Positions 41,175 through 51,214 of a DNA stretch of 64,000 bases are shown piece by piece. The stretch's first letter is position 1; every line of letters begins with the position of its first letter. Made by a program: the position numbers and the translations under genes. Source of the DNA: an uncultured Lachnospiraceae bacterium (lineage in GTDB: Bacteria > Bacillota > Clostridia > Lachnospirales > Lachnospiraceae); NCBI GenBank assembly GCA_934294885.1, contig CAKRAK010000010.1:25368-89367 (forward strand), read 5' to 3'. Below the pieces are notes generated by a model, which was not told where the DNA came from, ran no database searches, and worked only from the letters and a program-made list of their open reading frames with translations.

Positions 41175-42542
41175 GTGATACATCAATATAAAAATAATGG
41201 CTATAACATTGTATTGGATGTGTGTAGCGGATCGGTACATGTAGTGGATGATCTGGTATATGATGTTATTGCCTTGTACGAACAAAACAGCATAGAAGAG
41301 ATAATAAAACAGCTTCCTCAGTACAAAGAAGAAGAGATCAGGGAGGCCTGTGAAGAGATTGAAGAATTAAAACAGGCGGGTCAGCTTTTTACAGAGGATG
41401 TTTATAAAAATGCAATCATTGATTTCAAAAAACGGAAAACAGTAGTAAAGGCTTTGTGCCTGCATATTGCCCATGACTGTAATCTTGCCTGCAAATATTG
41501 TTTTGCCGGAGAAGGAGAATATCATGGTGACCGTTCCTTAATGAGCTTTGAAGTCGGAAAGAAAGCATTGGACTTTCTGATTGAGAATTCCGGCAACAGA
41601 GTGAATCTGGAGGTTGACTTTTTCGGTGGGGAACCTCTTATGAACTTCGATGTAGTAAAACAGCTGGTGGAATACGGAAGAAGTCAGGAAAAGCTTCATA
41701 ATAAGAAGTTCCGTTTTACGTTGACTACAAATGGTGTTTTACTATCTGACGAGGTTATGGAATTTGCAAATAAAGAGATGGCGAATGTTGTCTTAAGTAT
41801 AGATGGAAGAAAAGAGATTCATGATATGATGCGTCCGACCCGTAACGGAAAAGGAAGCTATGATATCATTATTGACAAGTTTAAGAAGATGGCGGAGCTT
41901 CGTAATCAGACGAATTATTATGTAAGGGGAACCTTCACACATTTTAATCCGGATTTCTCTAAGGATGTGCTTCATCTGGCAGATATGGGATTCAAACAGA
42001 TTTCCATGGAGCCGGTGGTTGCTACCGAGGATGCGGAATATGCCATTCGGGAAGAAGACCTGCCACAGTTATTTGAAGAATATGATGCGTTGGCAAAAGA
42101 AATGGTCAAGAGAGAAAAAGATGGAAACGGCTTTAACTTTTTCCATTTTATGATAGATTTATCCGGAGGACCTTGCTTGTACAAGCGATTATCCGGTTGC
42201 GGTTCCGGAACAGAGTATCTTGCAGTTACACCGTGGGGAGACTTATATCCATGTCATCAATTTGTTGGTATGGAGGATTTCTGTTTGGGAAATGTTAATG
42301 ACGGAATTCAAAAAACTGAAGTTGTGAATGAATTTAAGCTTTGTAATGTGTATGCCAAAGAAAAATGCCGTGACTGCTTTGCAAGATTTTATTGCAGTGG
42401 TGGCTGTGCCGCAAATTCCTATAATTTCCACGGTAATCTGTTAGATGCCTATGAGGTTGGTTGTGAATTGGAAAGAAAGCGTGTAGAGTGTGCCATTATG
42501 ATAAAAGCTGCTTTAGCACAGTCAGTAGAAGAAGGAGAATAG
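41175..42542 (+). CDS. scfB: Radical SAM SCIFF maturase (thioether-forming)
   Basis: A 455-residue radical SAM enzyme that installs thioether crosslinks in SCIFF. An N-terminal RiPP-recognition region (about 1-90) includes YNIVLDVCSGSVHVVDDLVYDVI. The core has CNLACKYCFAGEG (the CxxxCxxC 4Fe-4S site, about 102-109) and the FFGGEPLMN segment. The C-terminal SPASM domain is Cys-rich, with CRDCFARFYCSGGCAANS. The frame extends upstream, but GTG at 41175 has AAGGAG five bases before it and matches the family start. secDF begins four bases after its stop. Confidence 0.96.
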   Translation: MIHQYKNNGYNIVLDVCSGSVHVVDDLVYDVIALYEQNSIEEIIKQLPQYKEEEIREACEEIEELKQAGQLFTEDVYKNAIIDFKKRKTVVKALCLHIAHDCNLACKYCFAGEGEYHGDRSLMSFEVGKKALDFLIENSGNRVNLEVDFFGGEPLMNFDVVKQLVEYGRSQEKLHNKKFRFTLTTNGVLLSDEVMEFANKEMANVVLSIDGRKEIHDMMRPTRNGKGSYDIIIDKFKKMAELRNQTNYYVRGTFTHFNPDFSKDVLHLADMGFKQISMEPVVATEDAEYAIREEDLPQLFEEYDALAKEMVKREKDGNGFNFFHFMIDLSGGPCLYKRLSGCGSGTEYLAVTPWGDLYPCHQFVGMEDFCLGNVNDGIQKTEVVNEFKLCNVYAKEKCRDCFARFYCSGGCAANSYNFHGNLLDAYEVGCELERKRVECAIMIKAALAQSVEEGE

Positions 42543-42546
42543 GGAA

Positions 42547-44742
42547 ATGAAGAAGACAAAAAGAAAGAGTATTATTACACTTTTGATATTCATCCTGTTG
42601 CTGGCATTAGGTACATATATTACTGTATTTGGTGTTGGTGAAGAATTGGTTGGTCGGGCAAAAAATATTATTTTAGGTTTGGATCTTGCCGGTGGTGTAA
42701 GTATTACTTACGAAGTTGAGGAAGAAAATCCAAGCGCCCAGGATATGGCAGATACGGTAGACCGTTTGCAACAGCGTGCAGACATATACTCTACAGACAG
42801 TAATGTTTACAAAGAGGGTTCGAACCGTATTAATGTTGAGATTCCGGGAGCTGATGATGCAACTGCTATCCTTGAGGATATGGGTAAGCCGGGTGCATTG
42901 GAGTTTATGGATGAGACAAATTATCAGTTATTTGAAGCAGGTAAGGAGTATGAAACCGTATTGACCGGTGCTGATGTAAAATCTGCATCTGCTGGAATTG
43001 ATAATTCGGGAACTGTGAAAGATTATGTGGTTCAGTTGGCATTCACAACAGAAGGAACAAAGAAATTTGCGGATGCTACATCGGCTAATGTAGGAAAAAG
43101 AATTTATATCATTTACAACGGGGAGGTTTCTTCCGCTCCTGTTGTACAGACCGCGATTACCGGTGGTAATGCAGTAATTAATAATATGGAAAGTCAGGAA
43201 AGTGCAGAAAATCTTGCACAGACAATCCGTATCGGTGCGTTGCCGTTAACCTTAAAGGAGTTACGTTCTAATGTGGTAGGTGCCACCTTGGGACAGGATG
43301 CATTAAAGACATCCTTACAGGCCGGTGCAATTGGTATTGTACTTGTTGCAGTCATTATGATTGTTGTATATTTGCTGCCGGGTCTGATTTCTGTATTTGC
43401 TTTGTTGGCATATGTTGTTTTGATGTTGTTATGCTTGAATTTCTTTAATGCAAGTTTGACCCTGCCGGGTATTGCAGGTATTGTGTTATCAATCGGTATG
43501 GCGGTAGATGCTAACGTTATCATCTTCACCCGTATTAAGGAGGAGATTGGTGCAGGTGCATCTGTAAAAGCGGCAATAGATGCCGGCTTTAACAAAGCGA
43601 CATCCGCTATTTTAGATAGTAATATTACAACCTTGATTGCAGCGGTTGTACTTTATCTTATGGGTACCGGTACGATTAAGGGATTTGCGTTAACACTGGG
43701 AATTGGTATTGCATTATCTATGTTTACAGCATTGTTTGTAACAAAGAATTTGATGAAAGCCTTGTTTAACTTAGGTCTTACCAATCCAAAGTTATATGGT
43801 ACAAAGAAGGATGTAAAGGTTACCAATTACGTTAAGTTCAGTAAGGTTGCGTTTACCATTTCCATTATCGCAATTTTGGCCGGTTTGGTTGCACTTCCAA
43901 TCTTTAAGAGCAAAACCGGATCTGCGTTAAATTATACTTTGGAATTTACCGGTGGTACCTCTATGACAGTAGGCTTTGACAAGGAATATGATCTGGAATC
44001 TGCTGAAAAAGAGATTTTACCTGTGATTTCCGATGCGTCCGGTATTTCTGATGCAGGAATACAGGTTCAGACAGTAAAAGGAACCAATGAAATCGTATTT
44101 AAGACCGCAGAGCTTTCTGTTGACAAACGTAATGCGGTAGAGGATGCACTTCGTACCAACTTTAATATTGACAAATTTGAGATTGAAAACATCAGTGGAA
44201 CCATCAGTGGAGAGATGCAGAGAAATGCAATCGTGTCTGTTATGATTGCTACTATTTTAATGCTGATTTACATTGCCTTCCGGTTTAGTGATGTTAAGTT
44301 TGGTGGAGCTGCGGTTATTGCATTGTTACATGATGTATTGGTGGTATTTGCGATTTATTCCATCGGACGATTGTCTGTAGGTAATACCTTTATTGCATGT
44401 ATGTTAACAATTGTAGGTTACTCTATTAATGCAACCATTATTATATTCGACCGTATCCGTGAGAATCTTGTAACCATGAAGGGAAAAGGAGAAACTTATG
44501 CAAATATTGTAAATGCATCTATTTCCCAGACTCTTACAAGAACGGTTTATTCGTCTTTGACAACGTTTGTAACGGTATTTGTTTTGTACATCATGGGAGT
44601 GTCTTCCATTAAGGAATTTGCTCTTACCTTGATGGCGGGTGTTGTTTGCGGTGCATATTCATCTGTTTGTATTACAGGTCCTCTTTGGTATCTGTTTAAG
44701 ACAAAAGCAGGAAAGATAGAGAAGCCGAGTAAGAAAAAGTAG
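42547..44742 (+). CDS. secDF: Fused preprotein translocase subunit SecDF
   Basis: A 731-residue membrane protein that uses the proton gradient to help release exported proteins at the SecYEG channel. The SecD half (about 1-410) starts with a helix, then GLDLAGGVSITYEVEE, the periplasmic P1 domain, and helices 2-6 with ANVIIFTRIKEE. The SecF half (about 425-731) has NYTLEFTGGTSMTVGF and IIIFDRIRENLV. Fusion of SecD and SecF is common in Firmicutes. AAGGAG precedes the ATG. Its four-base spacing from the SCIFF maturase is a conserved clostridial arrangement. Confidence 0.97.
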   Translation: MKKTKRKSIITLLIFILLLALGTYITVFGVGEELVGRAKNIILGLDLAGGVSITYEVEEENPSAQDMADTVDRLQQRADIYSTDSNVYKEGSNRINVEIPGADDATAILEDMGKPGALEFMDETNYQLFEAGKEYETVLTGADVKSASAGIDNSGTVKDYVVQLAFTTEGTKKFADATSANVGKRIYIIYNGEVSSAPVVQTAITGGNAVINNMESQESAENLAQTIRIGALPLTLKELRSNVVGATLGQDALKTSLQAGAIGIVLVAVIMIVVYLLPGLISVFALLAYVVLMLLCLNFFNASLTLPGIAGIVLSIGMAVDANVIIFTRIKEEIGAGASVKAAIDAGFNKATSAILDSNITTLIAAVVLYLMGTGTIKGFALTLGIGIALSMFTALFVTKNLMKALFNLGLTNPKLYGTKKDVKVTNYVKFSKVAFTISIIAILAGLVALPIFKSKTGSALNYTLEFTGGTSMTVGFDKEYDLESAEKEILPVISDASGISDAGIQVQTVKGTNEIVFKTAELSVDKRNAVEDALRTNFNIDKFEIENISGTISGEMQRNAIVSVMIATILMLIYIAFRFSDVKFGGAAVIALLHDVLVVFAIYSIGRLSVGNTFIACMLTIVGYSINATIIIFDRIRENLVTMKGKGETYANIVNASISQTLTRTVYSSLTTFVTVFVLYIMGVSSIKEFALTLMAGVVCGAYSSVCITGPLWYLFKTKAGKIEKPSKKK

Positions 44743-44760
44743 TTTATAAAAGGATGATAT

Positions 44761-44798
44761 ATAGGGACGTGGCGTTTTACCATGTCCCTATGTTGTTT
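44761..44798 (+). terminator. Hairpin between secDF and recJ
   Basis: ATAGGGACGTGG pairs along 12 positions (one G-T) with CCATGTCCCTAT, followed by TGTTGTTT. It is probably a partial terminator. Confidence 0.7.
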
Positions 44799-44810
44799 GG
44801 GAGATGTTAT

Positions 44811-46595
44811 ATGGCGAATCAAAATTGGCTGATTAGAACAAAGCGGGGGGATTTTGACGAGTTATCCGGAAAATTTAATATAGATCCTGTAGTTGCAAGA
44901 ATTTTGGTGAACAGAGACATTAAGGAGGAAGAGTTTTATAGCTTTTTACATCCGAGTCTGGAGGATTTACATGATCCGTATCTGATGGAGGATATGAATC
45001 AGGCAGTCCGTATTATATGCCATGACATTGAGGAGGGGCATAAGATAAGGATTGTATCGGATTATGATGTTGACGGCGTTATGTCAAACTATGTCTTATA
45101 TAAGGGCTTTCAAAGAATCGGAGCCACTGTGGATTACCGGATTCCTCATCGGGTAAAGGATGGATACGGCATCAACGAGGACATTATCATGTCTGCTTAT
45201 GAGGATGGGATTCATACGATTGTAACCTGCGATAACGGGATTTCCGCAAATGCAGCTCTTGCAAAGGCAAAAGAGCTGGGGATTACAGTGGTTGTCACGG
45301 ATCATCACGATATTCCCACAATGATGGATGGAGAGAACAAAAGATATATTCTGCCACCGGCAGATGCCATTTTGAATCCGAAAAAAGAGACATGCTCTTA
45401 TCCATTTAAAGATTTGTGCGGAGCCGGTGTTGCATTAAAGCTGATAGAGGCACTTTATATCAAGAGAGAGATTCCCCATGATGAAATATTCCAGTTTTTG
45501 GAATTTGTTGCTATGGCAACTATTTGCGATGTAGTTTCTCTGGTCAACGAAAATCGTATTTTTGTTACATTTGGATTAGAACAGTTGAATCATACAGAAA
45601 ACAAGGGCTTGCGGGCACTCATAGGAGCAAATGAGTTATCGGATATTACAATCGATGCCCATCATGTTGGTTTTCGTCTCGGCCCGTGTATTAATGCATC
45701 CGGCAGATTGGAAAGTGCAATGGAAGCATTGGATTTGCTGTTGGAAGAGGATGTCAGTGTTGCCATTGATAAGGCAAACCGAATTTATGAATTGAATCAG
45801 GAACGCAGACAGCTGACGGAAGAAGGAACGGAGCGGGGAATGTTACTGGCACAGGAGCTGCAGAATCCGAAGGTATATGTGATTTATATTAAAGATTGCC
45901 ATGAAAGTCTTGCGGGAATTATTGCAGGACGGCTAAGGGAAGTGTACAACCATCCGGTATTTGTACTGGTGGATAGTGATGTGCCGGGTATCTTAAAGGG
46001 TTCCGGAAGATCCATAGAGGGGTATCATATGTATGAGGCATTGCTGCAATGCAGAGATTTGCTGCTCCATTTTGGAGGGCATGAGATGGCAGCAGGTTTT
46101 TCGATGAATGAGATACAGTTAGAAGCCTTTCGTACCCGTTTGAATGAAAATTGTAAGCTGGAGGAAAAAGCCTTTTGGAAAACCGTCAGAATCGATGTGC
46201 CAATGCCGATTTCCTACGTGAGAGAGGATTTAGTTGAGCAGATTGACAATCTGGCTCCTTTTGGAAAAGGGAATGAAAAACCATTATTCGCCCAGAAGAA
46301 TCTGAATGTCCGATCCCTTCGTATTTTGGGAAAGGAACAAAATGTAGCGAAGCTGGTATTGGAGGATTCGACAGGAGTAGCACAGGAGGCTGTTTATTTT
46401 GATGCACCTGAATTAAGAGATAATCTGACCCAGTGGTTTGGTCAGGAAGAGTTTGATAAGCTGCTTCATGGCTGGCTGAATAACGTATGTCTGAATGTGG
46501 TTTATTATCCATCTGTGAATGAGTATAACGGAACCAGAACGATACAGCTTTTGGTAAAGAATTATTCTATGGCGGCTGTCAGAGAGGTGCTGTAA
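44811..46595 (+). CDS. recJ: Single-stranded-DNA-specific exonuclease RecJ
   Basis: A 5'-3' single-strand exonuclease of the DHH superfamily acting in recombination and repair. The 594 residues carry SDYDVDGVMSNY (motif I), CDNGISAN (motif II), VTDHHDIP (the DHH motif), the DHHA1 segment GSGRSIEGYHMY and GGHEMAAGFS (about 420-445), and a C-terminal OB-type domain. The start is ATG 44811 with GGGAGA upstream, rather than the ATG at 44754, which would include the secDF-recJ hairpin. Normal length. Confidence 0.95.
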   Translation: MANQNWLIRTKRGDFDELSGKFNIDPVVARILVNRDIKEEEFYSFLHPSLEDLHDPYLMEDMNQAVRIICHDIEEGHKIRIVSDYDVDGVMSNYVLYKGFQRIGATVDYRIPHRVKDGYGINEDIIMSAYEDGIHTIVTCDNGISANAALAKAKELGITVVVTDHHDIPTMMDGENKRYILPPADAILNPKKETCSYPFKDLCGAGVALKLIEALYIKREIPHDEIFQFLEFVAMATICDVVSLVNENRIFVTFGLEQLNHTENKGLRALIGANELSDITIDAHHVGFRLGPCINASGRLESAMEALDLLLEEDVSVAIDKANRIYELNQERRQLTEEGTERGMLLAQELQNPKVYVIYIKDCHESLAGIIAGRLREVYNHPVFVLVDSDVPGILKGSGRSIEGYHMYEALLQCRDLLLHFGGHEMAAGFSMNEIQLEAFRTRLNENCKLEEKAFWKTVRIDVPMPISYVREDLVEQIDNLAPFGKGNEKPLFAQKNLNVRSLRILGKEQNVAKLVLEDSTGVAQEAVYFDAPELRDNLTQWFGQEEFDKLLHGWLNNVCLNVVYYPSVNEYNGTRTIQLLVKNYSMAAVREVL

Positions 46596-46721
46596 AGGAA
46601 ACCGTCTCGCTGTGGAATGGAATCCCCTGTTTTATGTTGAAAATCATAACAATATTTTCAAAAATAGACTATCGTTTTCCGACAGTTTATACAAAATTCT
46701 TGTGATAAAACAATTTCGTGG

Positions 46722-46749
46722 TTACAGAAAGATAAAGTTAGGCTATACT
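46722..46749 (+). promoter_or_regulatory. Probable promoter of relA/spoT
   Basis: TTACAG at 46722-46727, a 16-base spacer, TATACT at 46744-46749, about 36 bases before the ATG. Confidence 0.6.
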
Positions 46750-46784
46750 ACTAATTATATACATGTGAAAAAGAAGGTGATTAT

Positions 46785-49052
46785 ATGGCTGGAATCATAA
46801 ATATGGAAAAGGAACTCTCTACACCAAAGGATTTTACACCACCTGAGGAGTTGTATAAGACTTTGATTGATAAAGTATTGGAATATCATCCTAACACCGA
46901 TATTTCTATGATTGAAAAGGCGTACCATATTGCAGATAAAGCTCATGAGGGACAGCTGCGTAAATCCGGGGAGCCATATATTATGCATCCGTTATGTGTT
47001 GCTATTATTTTAGCAGAACTGGAATTGGATAAAGAAACAATCGTTGCAGGTATTTTACATGATGTAATTGAAGATACGGTTATGACAAATGAGGAGATTG
47101 AAAAAGAATTTTCTCCCGAAATTTTGTTGCTTGTAGATGGTGTTACAAAATTAACCCAGTTAAATTTTCAGGCAGATAAGTTAGAGATGCAGGCAGAGAA
47201 CCTTCGAAAAATGTTCCTTGCCATGGCAAAGGATATTCGTGTCATTTTGATCAAGCTGGCAGACCGTCTCCATAATCTTCGTACGTTACAATATCAGTCT
47301 CCGGCAAAGCAGATTGAAAAAGCCAGAGAGACGATGGACATTTACTCACCGATTGCACATCGTCTTGGTATCAGTAAGATTAAGGTCGAGTTGGATGATC
47401 TGTCATTACAGTATTTGGAGCCGGAAAAATTCAAAGAATTAAAGATGGAAATTGATGAAAGACTGGAGGAACGGGAGAAGTTTATCGAGGATGTGGTTCA
47501 CGATGTAAAAGAGTGTATCAGTGAAGCCGGAATCGAGGCTGAGATTAACGGACGGGTAAAGCATTTCTTCAGTATTTACAAGAAGATGGTAAATCAGCAT
47601 AAAACATTGGATCAGATTTATGATATTTTTGCCGTGCGGATTATTGTGGATAATGTGAGAGACTGTTATGCGGCACTTGGTATTATTCATGAAAAATATA
47701 AGCCGATTCCGGGACGATTTAAGGATTATATCGCTATGCCGAAGTCTAATATGTATCAGTCTTTGCATACGACATTGATCAGTAAGAGCGGACAGCCCTT
47801 TGAGATTCAGATTCGTACCTACGATATGCATAAGACAGCAGAGTATGGTATTGCCGCCCATTGGAAATACAAGGAAAATTTAACCGGAACTGCCAGAGAC
47901 AAGGAAGAAGAGAAATTAAGCTGGTTACGACAGATTTTGGAATGGCAGCATAATACGGAAGACAATAAAGAATTTATGAGTGCGGTTAAAACCGACCTTG
48001 ATCTGTTTGCGGAACAGGTATACTGCTTTACACCGAATGGAGACGTTAAGAATTTACCTGCCGGCTCCACACCGATTGATTTTGCATACAGTATTCATTC
48101 CGCTGTAGGTAATAAAATGGTCGGAGCAAGGGTAAACGGCAGACAGGTGCCGGTAACTTATCAGTTGAAGAATGGCGACCAGATTGAGATTATTACCTCC
48201 AATAATTCCAAGGGACCAAGCAGAGACTGGTTAAGCATTGTAAAATCTGCACAGGCTCGTAACAAAATCAATCAGTGGTTCAAGCAGGAGTTTAAAGAGG
48301 ACAATATCGTAAGAGGAAAAGAGCTTCTTATGGAATATTGTAAGGCAAAGGGCTATGTACTTGCCGATCTGAATAAGGTAGAATATCAGAAAACCGTCAT
48401 GAAAAAATATAATTTCAATGACTGGGAATCTGTGCTGGCAGCCATTGGACACGGTGCCCTCAAGGAGGGACAGGTTGTCAATAAGATGCTGGAGATTCGG
48501 AACAAAGAATCAAAAGAGAAGATGACCGAGGAAGAGCTGTTAGAGCAGTTGAATCAAAACAGTGGTCAGCTTCGACAAAGCCTGAAAACAAAAGGTGGCA
48601 TCACCGTGAAAGGCGTGGATGATGTTGCGGTTCATTTTTCCCGTTGCTGTTCTCCTGTGCCGGGGGATGAAATCGTTGGTTATGTGACAAGAGGACGTGG
48701 AATTTCCATTCACCGGACCGACTGTGTGAACGTGCTGGGTATGAATGAGGTAGACCGAACCCGGTTGATTGACGCAGAGTGGCAGGATGGAGCCAATGAC
48801 AGTACAACCACATATTCTTCGGAAATCAATATATATGCATCTGACCGAACCGGAATGTTATTCGATGTCAGTCAGGTATTTAAGGAATTGAGTATTAACG
48901 TAACTGCTGTTAACAGTAAGAGCAACAGCAAGAATGAAAAGGCGACGATTACCGTTACCTTCGAAATCAGGAAAGTGGATGATCTGAATCAGGTTATCGC
49001 AAAGCTTCGTATGATTCCGGGTGTAATAGATGTAGAACGTAGTGTAGGTTAA
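46785..49052 (+). CDS. relA: Bifunctional (p)ppGpp synthetase/hydrolase (Rel)
   Basis: Stringent-response enzyme that both makes and degrades (p)ppGpp. The 755 residues follow the standard order: an HD hydrolase domain (about 50-205, with ILHDVIEDT and LADRLHNLRT), a synthetase domain (about 235-355, with YDIFAVRIIVD and YIAMPKSNMYQSLHTT), TGS (about 390-450, with CFTPNGDVKNLPAGSTPIDFAYS), a helical/zinc-finger region containing SRCCSPVPGDEIVGY, and a C-terminal ACT domain. Both active centres look intact. GAAGGTG precedes the ATG. Confidence 0.97.
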   Translation: MAGIINMEKELSTPKDFTPPEELYKTLIDKVLEYHPNTDISMIEKAYHIADKAHEGQLRKSGEPYIMHPLCVAIILAELELDKETIVAGILHDVIEDTVMTNEEIEKEFSPEILLLVDGVTKLTQLNFQADKLEMQAENLRKMFLAMAKDIRVILIKLADRLHNLRTLQYQSPAKQIEKARETMDIYSPIAHRLGISKIKVELDDLSLQYLEPEKFKELKMEIDERLEEREKFIEDVVHDVKECISEAGIEAEINGRVKHFFSIYKKMVNQHKTLDQIYDIFAVRIIVDNVRDCYAALGIIHEKYKPIPGRFKDYIAMPKSNMYQSLHTTLISKSGQPFEIQIRTYDMHKTAEYGIAAHWKYKENLTGTARDKEEEKLSWLRQILEWQHNTEDNKEFMSAVKTDLDLFAEQVYCFTPNGDVKNLPAGSTPIDFAYSIHSAVGNKMVGARVNGRQVPVTYQLKNGDQIEIITSNNSKGPSRDWLSIVKSAQARNKINQWFKQEFKEDNIVRGKELLMEYCKAKGYVLADLNKVEYQKTVMKKYNFNDWESVLAAIGHGALKEGQVVNKMLEIRNKESKEKMTEEELLEQLNQNSGQLRQSLKTKGGITVKGVDDVAVHFSRCCSPVPGDEIVGYVTRGRGISIHRTDCVNVLGMNEVDRTRLIDAEWQDGANDSTTTYSSEINIYASDRTGMLFDVSQVFKELSINVTAVNSKSNSKNEKATITVTFEIRKVDDLNQVIAKLRMIPGVIDVERSVG

Positions 49053-49063
49053 TGGAGGTAAAT

Positions 49064-49708
49064 ATGCCGGATTTAGAAATATATGTTAAAACCTTGGGAG
49101 ATATGGGAACCAACTGTTATATTATGGCAAATCACGATACGGATGAATGTATCGTGTTTGATCCGGGAGCAGAGGCTGGGACTTTGAAAGAAATATTTGA
49201 TTCTCCCCAGTTTCATTTGAAGGGCATTTTTTTGACCCATGGCCATTTTGACCATATCGGTGCAGTAAAGGCTTTGCAGGATCAATATCATGTGCCGGTG
49301 TATGTATCAAGACAGGAGGAAGAGGATGTTTTAACCAATACTTCTGTCAATTTGACCGGTGCTTTCGGTCTTCCTTATATTCTTCATGGAACAGATCTTT
49401 TGCGGGATGGAGAAGAAGTGGATATCATTGGTACAAAGATAAAATGTCTGCTGACGCCGGGACATACAAGTGGTGGAATGAGTTATTATTGTGAAGAACT
49501 GGCATCGGTTATTGTAGGAGATACACTGTTTCATGAAAGCGTGGGAAGAACGGATTTTCCGACAGGAAGTGCTTCTACACTGGTACGGTCCATTCAGGAG
49601 CAATTATTTACTTTGCCGGACGAGACAAAGGTATTTCCGGGACATATGTCTGATACAACCATTGGTTGGGAAAAAAAATATAATCCATTTTGTGGTGGAG
49701 TGTTATAA
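49064..49708 (+). CDS. Metallo-beta-lactamase-fold hydrolase (glyoxalase II-like)
   Basis: A 214-residue single-domain hydrolase. It has the dinuclear metal motif THGHFDHIGAV (HxHxDH), further ligands in TPGHTSGGMS and VGDTLFHESVGRTDF, and FPGHMSDTTIGWEK at the end. The family includes hydroxyacylglutathione hydrolase-like proteins, and placement after relA is common in Firmicutes. The ATG at 49064 has GGAGG five bases upstream; the earlier ATG at 49052 overlaps the rel stop and is less likely. The natural substrate is unknown. Confidence 0.92.
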   Translation: MPDLEIYVKTLGDMGTNCYIMANHDTDECIVFDPGAEAGTLKEIFDSPQFHLKGIFLTHGHFDHIGAVKALQDQYHVPVYVSRQEEEDVLTNTSVNLTGAFGLPYILHGTDLLRDGEEVDIIGTKIKCLLTPGHTSGGMSYYCEELASVIVGDTLFHESVGRTDFPTGSASTLVRSIQEQLFTLPDETKVFPGHMSDTTIGWEKKYNPFCGGVL

Positions 49709-51166
49709 ATGATTTATTTAGAGCAAAATAATGAAATGTACAATAATGATATCCGGGCGATGTTACAGGCATTTTTTGATAATGAAAAGGTTGTAACGAC
49801 AAAGGAAGGAACCAGAATATCCTTATCCGTACATTACGGAAATGACGAAGTGAACTATGAATTTGCAGATCAGGACGGATATCGGGACAGTGCCCAAATA
49901 TCCGTTGCTTATCAGAACAAGGAGATTGCAAGAAATCCGTTAAAGGCGGTATTATACAGGCTGTTGTCTGTTTATACCGGAAAAGAGCTTCCCTGGGGCA
50001 GCATGACCGGTGTACGTCCCACTAAAATTGCAACCGGCCTGTTGGAATCCGGGAAGAGTGAGGATGAGATTCGTAGGGTATATCAGGAGGAGTACCTGAC
50101 AACAAAGCAAAAGGCAGATATTTGCATTGAGGTTGCTAAAAAGGAGCAGCTTATTTTTAAAGATTATCATTATCGGGATGAATATTGTTTGTATGTTGGG
50201 ATTCCGTTTTGTCCCAGCAGATGTTTGTATTGTTCCTTTACGTCTTATAATATAGACCGATATCAGTCTAACCGGTCCGGATACAGTGTGGACGGGTATT
50301 TACAGGCTTTGTACAAAGAGATTCAATATGTTGCAGAGTCGGAGGCTTATAAAAAGAAACGTCTGGTGGCTATTTATATCGGAGGTGGAACACCGAGTTC
50401 CTTAAATGCAGATCAGCTGGATGCCCTGATTCAACATATCCGGGATGCCTTTGACCTGACCGGTCTTAGGGAATTTTGCGTAGAGTGTGGCAGACCGGAC
50501 AGTATTACGGAGGATAAGCTTCGGGTGTTACATAAGCAGGGTGTTGACAGAATCAGTATCAATCCCCAGACGATGTGGAATGAGACGTTGGAGCTGATAG
50601 GGAGAGCACACAGTGTAGAGCAGACCATAGAGGCATTTCACCTTGCAAGACAGACCGGATTTTCCAATATTAATATGGATATGATCGTTGGTCTGCCGGG
50701 AGAAGATATTTCTCATGTAAAACATACCCTTGGGGAGATTCGGAAATTGAAGCCGGACAGTCTTACCGTACATTCTTTGGCAATTAAAAGAGCTGCGAAT
50801 CTGAATATAGAGATGGAGCGGTATCACAGTCTGATTAAAGGCAGTACCAATGAGATGCTCTTAGCGGTGGATTCCTGTGCCAGACAAATGGAGATGGAGC
50901 CGTATTATCTGTACCGCCAGAAGAATATTCCGGGAAAGCTTGAGAATATCGGTTATTCCAAGGTTGGTAAGGAATGTGCCTATAATATTTTAATCATGGA
51001 AGAGAAAATGGATATATTGGCGTTAGGTGCCGGTGGCAGCTCCAAATTTATTTTCTATGATGAGAATCGAATAGAGCGGGTAGAAAATGTAAAAAATGTA
51101 GAAGAATATATTCGTCGGATTGATGAAATGATTGAGCGTAAGAAGAACATGTTTCAGTGCTTATGA
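49709..51166 (+). CDS. hemZ: Radical SAM coproporphyrinogen dehydrogenase-like protein HemZ
   Basis: A 485-residue radical SAM protein related to oxygen-independent coproporphyrinogen III oxidase. An N-terminal region of about 160 residues precedes the core, which has GIPFCPSRCLYCSFTSY (CxxxCxxC, about 170-178), YIGGGTPSSL, and RISINPQTMWNETL. The long N-terminus and the order after the MBL gene match the hemZ-type proteins of Clostridia. No other haem gene lies nearby, so its real substrate is open. The ATG follows the previous stop directly, with GGTGGAG inside that gene. Confidence 0.9.
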   Translation: MIYLEQNNEMYNNDIRAMLQAFFDNEKVVTTKEGTRISLSVHYGNDEVNYEFADQDGYRDSAQISVAYQNKEIARNPLKAVLYRLLSVYTGKELPWGSMTGVRPTKIATGLLESGKSEDEIRRVYQEEYLTTKQKADICIEVAKKEQLIFKDYHYRDEYCLYVGIPFCPSRCLYCSFTSYNIDRYQSNRSGYSVDGYLQALYKEIQYVAESEAYKKKRLVAIYIGGGTPSSLNADQLDALIQHIRDAFDLTGLREFCVECGRPDSITEDKLRVLHKQGVDRISINPQTMWNETLELIGRAHSVEQTIEAFHLARQTGFSNINMDMIVGLPGEDISHVKHTLGEIRKLKPDSLTVHSLAIKRAANLNIEMERYHSLIKGSTNEMLLAVDSCARQMEMEPYYLYRQKNIPGKLENIGYSKVGKECAYNILIMEEKMDILALGAGGSSKFIFYDENRIERVENVKNVEEYIRRIDEMIERKKNMFQCL

Positions 51167-51182
51167 TTTTATTTTTTCAGAT

Positions 51183-51202
51183 AAAAGAGCACAGGCTCTT
51201 TT
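51183..51202 (+). promoter_or_regulatory. Hairpin directly ahead of the HD-GYP ribosome site
   Basis: AAAAGAGC and GCTCTTTT pair around ACAG and are followed at once by GGAGG. It could be a weak terminator for hemZ or a translation-modulating stem. Confidence 0.5.
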
Positions 51203-51214
51203 GGAGGATGAGAT

